A stretch of DNA of 18,371 nucleotides. Origin: an uncultured Victivallaceae bacterium (GTDB taxonomy: Bacteria; Verrucomicrobiota; Lentisphaeria; Victivallales; Victivallaceae). Below, piece after piece: positions 13,647 to 18,371 of the stretch (positions are counted from its first letter, which is position 1; each line of letters begins with the position of its first letter). The translations under genes were made by a program, and so were the position numbers. The DNA lies in contig CAKUKT010000017.1 in assembly GCA_934663655.1 (NCBI GenBank), forward strand, positions 1-18,371, in the 5' to 3' direction. A model generated the notes under the pieces. That model was not told the DNA's origin and did no database searches. It saw only the letters and a list, made by a program, of their open reading frames with translations.

Positions 13647-14756
13647 ATGAGTCAGAACGGTGAAATTTTCAGAACTCTTGATTGTATGAGTCTCGCACTG
13701 CTCCTCGCATTGAATTGGGATGAGCAACGTTTTCGCCGGGTCATAAAACGCGCCGGCCACCAGTCGGATGGAACGGCATCCAATCCGGCGTTGCTGTTCC
13801 ACCGCCTTCACCGTGAGTGTCGCAATGCATCGGGAGCGGCTGCCGACGCACTGGCCCGCCATTTTCACCGTCTCCACGCCGGAGAGCAGGAGGCCTTACG
13901 GCGCCGTCCCGTGAATATAGACAGCGATGAACTGCTCCAATACACGACTGCCCGCTTCACCCAAAATCCAGGAGGAATTTTCTGGGCGATGGCCACAGAC
14001 GAACGTCCGGAGATTAGTTCGTTACTGACCTATCACGTCCATTTGTTGACACTCGGCTCTTTTCATCCGGAACGAGGAGCACTGGTTCGATGTGCGCGTC
14101 AGGAACAACTGCTCGCCGAACAGGAAATCGAAACAGGGCGACTTCGTCAGAACCAGAACGAACTGCGCATTCGCCTTACCGCACTTGAGCGGGAAAACCA
14201 TGCCCTGAAGCGATCACTCGCAGAAACCAGGATTCACCAGCGCGAACTGCGGATGTTGCGTTACGAACTCGGGAAAGTTTCCCGCAACCTCCCCTCCCAA
14301 TCCGAAAGAGTTGAATTAGGGGAATCATTTTGTCTCCGCCCCTCCTCCCCGGCCGCCGGGGAGGGAAAAAATCCGCTGTCGGAACTACCGTCAGCCCTTC
14401 CCCTCCCTCAATCGGAACTATCCCTCACAAATGCCAGAATCCTCCTGGTCGGCGGATTGGAACGACTCCGAGAACAATATCGCCATACTTTTGAATCGCT
14501 CGGTACGGCAGAATTTTTCTTCCATTCCGGCCGCTGCGACGGCGGTGGAGCTGAACAACTAAGGTTCACGACCAAATCAGCAGACATTGTGGTTTTCATC
14601 ACCCGGGTGAACAGTCACAACGCTTTGAATGTTCTTCGCCGAGTCTGCAGGAAAAACGCGAAGCGACTTCTGACGGTGCGGGAAACCGGGCCGGAACAAA
14701 TTTCCCGCCTCGTGCTTGACGAATGGCAACGGCTGCTTGCGGCAGGCCGGGGTTGA
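13647..14756 (+). CDS. Coiled-coil protein with C-terminal DUF2325 domain
   Basis: The product is 369 residues. Residues 1-145 form an alpha-helical N-terminal region without a family I recognise; 150-212 is a coiled coil rich in Gln, Arg and Glu (QNQNELRIRLTALERENHAL); 215-258 is a low-complexity linker; 263-345 is DUF2325 (PF10087), with ILLVGGLERLREQYRHTFESLG at 265-286, then ADIVVFITRVNSHNALNVLRRVCRKN (312-337), including the conserved S-H-N (323-325) and C334. DUF2325 proteins have no assigned reaction. GGAGG with a 6-nt spacer sets the start. It is 62 bp after the flavodoxin gene and very likely part of that operon. The linker is encoded by a strong palindrome (14344-14364). Confidence 0.85.
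   Translation: MSQNGEIFRTLDCMSLALLLALNWDEQRFRRVIKRAGHQSDGTASNPALLFHRLHRECRNASGAAADALARHFHRLHAGEQEALRRRPVNIDSDELLQYTTARFTQNPGGIFWAMATDERPEISSLLTYHVHLLTLGSFHPERGALVRCARQEQLLAEQEIETGRLRQNQNELRIRLTALERENHALKRSLAETRIHQRELRMLRYELGKVSRNLPSQSERVELGESFCLRPSSPAAGEGKNPLSELPSALPLPQSELSLTNARILLVGGLERLREQYRHTFESLGTAEFFFHSGRCDGGGAEQLRFTTKSADIVVFITRVNSHNALNVLRRVCRKNAKRLLTVRETGPEQISRLVLDEWQRLLAAGRG
14344..14364. repeat. Near-perfect palindrome inside the DUF2325 gene linker
   Basis: CCTCCCCGG (14344-14352) and CCGGGGAGG (14356-14364) form a 9-bp GC-only-type stem with a 3-nt loop, in a codon stretch giving SSPAAGEG. It looks like an inserted REP-like element tolerated in the unstructured linker. No T-run follows on the coding strand. 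Confidence 0.5.
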
Positions 14757-14799
14757 TCCGCTATCCGGTGACGGCGGCATCAGCGAAAACCGCAGAATT

Positions 14800-15342
14800 T
14801 CAACCGATGCACTTTCCGAGCTGATAGGCCTCCAGGTAGGCCGGACGCGATTTGATCTCTCCCGCCGCCCCGGCGTCCACTCCGTAGATAATGGCCATCT
14901 CGCGGGGATTCTCAAGACATCCCTCCGTGAATCCCCGCAATGCTTCAATGGTACGCGTCAGATGAGTGCGATCCGGATCCCACGCCGTCACGATGAAGCA
15001 AAATTCCTTGTTGGAGAGTTCCCGATAACGGGGACAGCTGCGGTCTATCAATGTTTTCAGCTGAGCTGACATTGAATAGAAATAAACCGGTGTCGCCAGC
15101 ACAATCACATCGGCGGCGACCATTTCCGCAAGAATCTCCGCCGCATCATCGTGCTGCACACAGGGTTTTGTGCCGTCGGCGCAGGAGCCGCAGCCGGTAC
15201 AAAAGTTGATTTTCCTATCGCGAAGGAAAATTTTCCTGACCTGGTTTCCTGCCTCGACGGCCCCCCGCATGAATTGGTCACAGAGCAAATCGGAATTACC
15301 GCCGCGCCGGGGACTGGAGGAGATGATCACGATCTTCTTCAT
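14800..15342 (-). CDS. NAD(P)H-dependent FMN reductase-like / iron-sulfur flavoprotein-type oxidoreductase
   Basis: The product is 180 residues with a flavodoxin-like fold. IISSSPRRGGNSDLLCDQF (6-24) is the FMN phosphate loop, CTGCGSCADGTKPCVQHDD (48-66) is the Cys-rich loop seen in this family, and TPVYFYSMSAQLKTLIDR (84-101) is the second flavin contact. Proteins of this type reduce flavins, quinones or aromatic substrates; some carry a 4Fe-4S cluster on the CxxCxxC motif, and that motif is present here with a fourth Cys at 61. It shares an ATGA overlap with the alpha/beta hydrolase gene (stop at 15341-15339, start at 15342), so translation is coupled; GGGAGG-type sequence precedes the ATG. 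It is the last gene of the four-gene redox operon and converges on the DUF2325 gene. The substrate is unknown. Confidence 0.85.
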   Translation of the reverse strand: MKKIVIISSSPRRGGNSDLLCDQFMRGAVEAGNQVRKIFLRDRKINFCTGCGSCADGTKPCVQHDDAAEILAEMVAADVIVLATPVYFYSMSAQLKTLIDRSCPRYRELSNKEFCFIVTAWDPDRTHLTRTIEALRGFTEGCLENPREMAIIYGVDAGAAGEIKSRPAYLEAYQLGKCIG

Positions 15343-16463
15343 CGCCGCCCCTCCCCGTCCGACGCTGCAAATGCCTGCCGGTAAAATGATTCGATCCGGT
15401 CAAACGGAATCGCATTTCTGCCGCCACCGTCGTAAAGATCGGTATGCGAAGCTCCCGGCACGATCAGCAGTTCCTTGTTTTCCCGGTAGGCGGTACGGGA
15501 ACTCATTTCGCGCCAGGCATCCTCGCTGAAGTAGCGGGAATGGGCCTTTTCTCCGTGAATCATCAAAACCGCCGAACGGATTTCCCGGGAATAGGCGAGA
15601 ATCGGCTGATTGAGAAACGACATCGTCCCCGTCACCGTCCAGCCGTCGTTGGAATTGCCCGAACGCGGATGATAACCGCGCGGCGTCTTGTAATAATCGT
15701 AGTAGTCACGCACAAATTGCGGCGCATCCTCGGGAAGCGGATCAACGACACCTCCCGCCTGTTCATAAAACCCCTGGGCGTACTCCCGGGTGCGTTGCGC
15801 GTTGAGCCGCCTCCGCAATTCATAGCGATCCGGTTCGTTGTCGTTGGCGTCGAAATAGCCGTTCGCGGTGACTCGGCTCATATCGTACATGGTCGAGGTG
15901 ACGGTGGCTTTGATTCGGGTATCGAGAGCGGCGGCATTCAAAGCGAAACCACCCCAGCCGCAGATGCCGAGAATGCCGATACGTTCCGGATCGACATTCG
16001 GCTGAACCGACAGGAAATCCACCGCCGCCATGAAATCCTCCGTGTTGATGTCCGGCGAAGCCATCCGGCGCGGTTCGCCACCGCTCTCTCCCGTATAGGA
16101 GGGATCAAAAGCGAGGGTGAGAAATCCCCGTTCCGCCAGCGTCTGCGCGTAAAGACCGCTGCACTGCTCTTTGACCGCCCCGAAAGGACCGCTCACCGCG
16201 ATCGCTGCAAGTTTTCCATCAGCCTCGAGCGGTTCGTAGAGGTCGGCCGCCAGCGTGATGCCGTAACGGTTGACGAAAACCACTTTGCGGTGTTTGACCC
16301 GGTCACTTGCCGGAAAAGTTTTGTCCCATTCATCGCTAAGTTCAAGTTGGTGTATAGCAAGTTGATTTTTCATGACGGCAGACTCCTTTTCTTCAGCCCG
16401 GACAGTATTCGTTAAAACGGTGGCCACCCCCAGCGACAGCGAAAGAAATTTATTGATTGTCAT
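15339..16463 (-). CDS. Exported alpha/beta hydrolase with Cys nucleophile (dienelactone-hydrolase-like)
   Basis: The product is 374 residues with a signal peptide (FLSLSLGVATVLTNTVRA, 6-23). It has an alpha/beta-hydrolase fold: FDPSYTGESGG (119-129), then the nucleophile elbow GICGWGGFALNAAA (166-179) with Cys168 where most have Ser. HGEKAHSRYFSEDAW (303-317) and PGASHTDLYDGG (336-347) supply E305 or D315 and H340. A cysteine nucleophile is known from dienelactone hydrolase. Similar exported hydrolases are common in Bacteroides and relatives, usually beside flavodoxin and carboxymuconolactone decarboxylase genes as here. The natural substrate is unknown. The start at 16463 has AAGGA 8 nt upstream and lies within the end of the upstream gene (14-bp overlap). 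An in-frame ATG at 16694 would add 77 residues antisense-derived from the cupin coding region and no signal peptide, so it is rejected. Confidence 0.86.
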   Translation of the reverse strand: MTINKFLSLSLGVATVLTNTVRAEEKESAVMKNQLAIHQLELSDEWDKTFPASDRVKHRKVVFVNRYGITLAADLYEPLEADGKLAAIAVSGPFGAVKEQCSGLYAQTLAERGFLTLAFDPSYTGESGGEPRRMASPDINTEDFMAAVDFLSVQPNVDPERIGILGICGWGGFALNAAALDTRIKATVTSTMYDMSRVTANGYFDANDNEPDRYELRRRLNAQRTREYAQGFYEQAGGVVDPLPEDAPQFVRDYYDYYKTPRGYHPRSGNSNDGWTVTGTMSFLNQPILAYSREIRSAVLMIHGEKAHSRYFSEDAWREMSSRTAYRENKELLIVPGASHTDLYDGGGRNAIPFDRIESFYRQAFAASDGEGRR

Positions 16464-18027
16464 TATGTTGTTCCTTTTGGGTTGCCTGCTGATAATCCTG
16501 CTCGGAAACCGGTTCGAGCCAGGTATTTTGGTTTTGACCGGAATTGCACTCCACCGCCAGATGAGAGAACCAGCGATCCGGTGCCGCGCCATGCCAATGT
16601 TCGACTTTCGGGGCGATTTCCACCACATCGCCCGGTTCCAAGCGCCGCGCCTGTCCTCCGCGTTCCTGGTAATAACCGACTCCTCCCACCGCAATCAGCA
16701 GCTGACCGGCGGAATGTTTGTGCCAGTTGTTTCGGCATCCGGGTTCAAAGGTGACGTTGGAAACCGGCACACCGAGCCGTTCGTCCGTCGCCACCGGGGC
16801 CAACCACGAACGCCCGCTGAAATACGCTGAGTACGCACGATTGGGCTCGCCAAGCGGAAAAGGAGAAGTACTGGATCCGCCGCGTACCTCATCACGAACG
16901 ATGGCGAGAATTTCCGCGATCTCATCGTCGGTCGCTCCGTTGCGTCCGGCAATACCGAGATGCGCCTGGAGTTGGGGTTCGACGCCGTCCATAGCAGCCA
17001 GCATGGCCACGGTGGCCAGTTCACGGGTCTTCCAGTCAACGTTGTCACGCGAGAAGATGTCCCCGAAAAGATGCGCCTTGAGATATTCGTCGATTGCCGG
17101 GGCGAACTCAAATAACGCCCCGGTTACCGGAGCACCACAGAGGCGGGACTGATTCGCCGTTCCGAAATCAATACTTCTCCCCGACGGCGGCGCACCGGGA
17201 AACTCGCCAACCGCATCACGATTGCCGCGCTCGTTCACAACTGCCATCAACGTTCCCAGGGCGTTCAGGCTCCGCGGAAACCCGCAGTATGCATAAAGCT
17301 GGACAAGGATTTCCCGGAAATCATTAATCGTCACTCCGGCGTCAAGTCCAGATATCAAGGTCCGCCGAAGCCCCTCCTGATCACCTCGGGCGGCAAAAGC
17401 GGCAGCGGTGACAATCGAACGCTCTCGCGAAGCCAGTACCCCCCCGGCTGGGGCGGACGGACGGATCGTGATGACCTCTTTCAGCCATTCATCAAGTCCT
17501 TCAGAAGCCGAACCGGTGAAGGTGATCGCACCGGCGACTTCAGCGCCGGGACATAACTTCCGGGCATCCTTTTCACAGTTCTGCATGCCGCCCCCGCCGT
17601 TGGTGAAGAAGAAGATTACGTTTTTTCCACTGAAATCGTGCGCGGCCAGAAATGAGGCCACCGGCGGAGCGATGGTGCCCCACCAATTGGGGCTGCCGAC
17701 AAAAATGGTATCATACTTGTCGAAATCATCAACCTCTTCGGCAAGTTCCGGACGATAAGCGGAAGCGATATCTTTTTTCGCCTGTTCGACGCAAACCCGG
17801 TATTCCCGGGGATAGGGTTTTACCGGCACAATATCAAAACGTCTGCCGCCAGTTCGTTTCTGAATCTCATCGGCAATTTCATCGGTATTGCCACTCCAGG
17901 AATAACAGGCGATCAGAATGCCGGAGGATTCAGCAACCAACGGCCTGGTTGCAAGTTGTTCCTCAGCGCATCCGATCACCGGCAACAATACACCCGCCAT
18001 CGTGCAAGCCATCGTCTTTCTGTTCAT
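16450..18027 (-). CDS. Tri-domain lipoprotein: flavodoxin + carboxymuconolactone decarboxylase + cupin
   Basis: The product is 525 residues. The N-terminus is a lipoprotein signal with lipobox V-I-G-C (17-20). Flavodoxin domain, about 36-190: CYSWSGNT (41-48) phosphate loop, GSPNWWGTIAPPVASF (111-126) and FFFTNGGGGMQNC. Two carboxymuconolactone-decarboxylase/AhpD-type repeats, about 199-275 and 310-385 (NVDWKTRELATVAMLAAM; LQAHLGIAGRNGATDDEIAEI). No CxxC peroxidatic pair is present, so AhpD-type peroxidase chemistry is unlikely. Cupin, about 420-500: WHKHSAGQ gives H436, H438 and Q442, and VEHWHG gives H477, the metal site. In other genomes these three are separate adjacent genes; here they are one chain anchored outside the membrane. 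AAAGGAG with an 8-nt spacer sets the start. Its 5' end overlaps the small upstream gene by 65 bp, its 3' end the hydrolase by 14 bp. The reaction is unknown; a redox-linked detoxification or aromatic/sugar-acid step is possible. Confidence 0.87.
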   Translation of the reverse strand: MNRKTMACTMAGVLLPVIGCAEEQLATRPLVAESSGILIACYSWSGNTDEIADEIQKRTGGRRFDIVPVKPYPREYRVCVEQAKKDIASAYRPELAEEVDDFDKYDTIFVGSPNWWGTIAPPVASFLAAHDFSGKNVIFFFTNGGGGMQNCEKDARKLCPGAEVAGAITFTGSASEGLDEWLKEVITIRPSAPAGGVLASRERSIVTAAAFAARGDQEGLRRTLISGLDAGVTINDFREILVQLYAYCGFPRSLNALGTLMAVVNERGNRDAVGEFPGAPPSGRSIDFGTANQSRLCGAPVTGALFEFAPAIDEYLKAHLFGDIFSRDNVDWKTRELATVAMLAAMDGVEPQLQAHLGIAGRNGATDDEIAEILAIVRDEVRGGSSTSPFPLGEPNRAYSAYFSGRSWLAPVATDERLGVPVSNVTFEPGCRNNWHKHSAGQLLIAVGGVGYYQERGGQARRLEPGDVVEIAPKVEHWHGAAPDRWFSHLAVECNSGQNQNTWLEPVSEQDYQQATQKEQHNDNQ

Positions 18028-18265
18028 TTTTCATTCTCCTTTCACTCTGTTCAAGAGTATACAGCAGAAAATCCAGACAATCTAATTTTTTCTGGGTCGC
18101 ATGAATCCGGTTCAGCAACCGCTGACGAAACCGCCGGAGTAACCTAATCCCGCCGGCGCAGTCACCTTCCTGCCGTAAATTCAGAAACTTCTCCTGTAAT
18201 TCCGAATCACATCCGGCGTCTTTCAGCCCGAGGCGTAACCACAATATGGAATCTGTAGAATTCAT
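17963..18265 (-). CDS. Small conserved protein of unknown function (DCLDxLxY motif)
   Basis: The product is 100 residues. LKDAGCDSELQEKFLNLRQEG (14-34), RLLRRFRQRLLNRIH (41-55) and QKKLDCLDFLLYTLE (58-72) form the helical pattern of an uncharacterised small protein I recall from Clostridia and other anaerobes, often near flavodoxin genes. It has no signal peptide. The last ~25 residues (after RMKNEQ) are not part of the recalled pattern. Two starts are possible: ATG 18271 lies directly on an AGGGG sequence, while ATG 18265 has the same AGGGG 7 nt upstream, so 18265 is preferred. The 3' end overlaps the lipoprotein gene by 65 bp, unusually long for a bacterial overlap. It is the first gene of the four-gene operon. 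Function unknown; a regulatory or accessory role is only a guess. Confidence 0.72.
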   Translation of the reverse strand: MNSTDSILWLRLGLKDAGCDSELQEKFLNLRQEGDCAGGIRLLRRFRQRLLNRIHATQKKLDCLDFLLYTLEQSERRMKNEQKDDGLHDGGCIVAGDRMR

Positions 18266-18371
18266 TTTCATCCCCTGCGAGATATCTGTCTCCTGCTTAC
18301 AGAGATTAATTTAATAGCAGAATCAGAAATAACAAATACTTATTTATTATTGCAGTGAATGCCCTCAAGGC
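18266..18371. other. Upstream region of the small-protein/lipoprotein operon
   Basis: This AT-rich stretch contains no gene. On the minus strand it carries TTGAGG, TAATAAATAA and TTGTTA...ATTAAATTAAT sequences that could form a promoter, but no pair has consensus spacing that I would defend. ATTAAATTAAT is a short palindrome that could bind a regulator. Confidence 0.25.

Noticed and set aside
15444..16415. Plus-strand 323-codon open frame
   Set aside because: It is antisense to the alpha/beta hydrolase and has no recognisable domain.
16464..16694. 77-codon N-terminal extension of the alpha/beta hydrolase
   Set aside because: It overlaps the cupin coding region in another frame and would bury a normal signal peptide that starts at 16463 behind a good ribosome binding site.
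1..18371. tRNA, rRNA, CRISPR array, insertion sequence or prophage genes
   Set aside because: I found no tRNA-like arms, regularly spaced repeats, transposase or phage structural motifs on either strand by eye.

Overview
The window reads as a piece of a GC-rich, anaerobic bacterial chromosome. The combination of several uroporphyrinogen-decarboxylase-family (UroD-like) proteins, a PF12831-type FAD oxidoreductase, an exported glycoside hydrolase and a DUF3793-flavodoxin-DUF2325 cluster fits the Lentisphaerota/Victivallales corner of the PVC group. That assignment is an inference from gene content; no rRNA or marker gene is present.

Layout. (1) 1-535, minus: the N-terminal part of a MATE efflux pump, cut by the window edge. 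(2) 925-1863, plus: an exported amidase_2 cell-wall hydrolase. (3) 2091-4451, minus: an isolated 786-residue membrane protein of no named function, with less GC-rich sequence than its neighbours. It has a zinc-ribbon-like Cys cluster, a motif set compatible with a PD-(D/E)XK (Mrr-like) nuclease core, and a C-terminal glycine zipper. A 23-bp segment of this gene is repeated exactly just beyond its 3' end. (4) 4768-5640, minus: an M48 metalloprotease lipoprotein with a good sigma70-type promoter. (5) 10906-5949, minus: a three-gene operon of FAD oxidoreductase, UroD-like protein and exported clan GH-A glycoside hydrolase, starting at a strong promoter, passing through a structured leader, and ending at a clear intrinsic terminator. 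(6) 11210-12259, plus: a second, divergent UroD-like protein that keeps the HxCG metal motif the first one has lost. (7) 12471-14756, plus: DUF3793 protein, long-chain flavodoxin and DUF2325 protein, behind a TTGACA/TATATT promoter whose -35 box lies in a perfect 6+6 inverted repeat, probably a metal- or redox-responsive operator. (8) 18265-14800, minus: four coupled or overlapping genes: a small conserved protein, a lipoprotein fusing flavodoxin, carboxymuconolactone-decarboxylase and cupin domains, an exported alpha/beta hydrolase with a Cys nucleophile, and an NAD(P)H/FMN flavoprotein.

How they fit together. Region 5-6 looks like a catabolic locus in which an exported glycosidase releases a product handled by a flavin enzyme and UroD-like (possibly methyltransferase) enzymes. 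Regions 7 and 8 both centre on flavodoxin-fold electron carriers, which suits iron-limited or oxidative-stress physiology in an anaerobe. The most unusual items are the 786-residue membrane protein and the tri-domain lipoprotein fusion.
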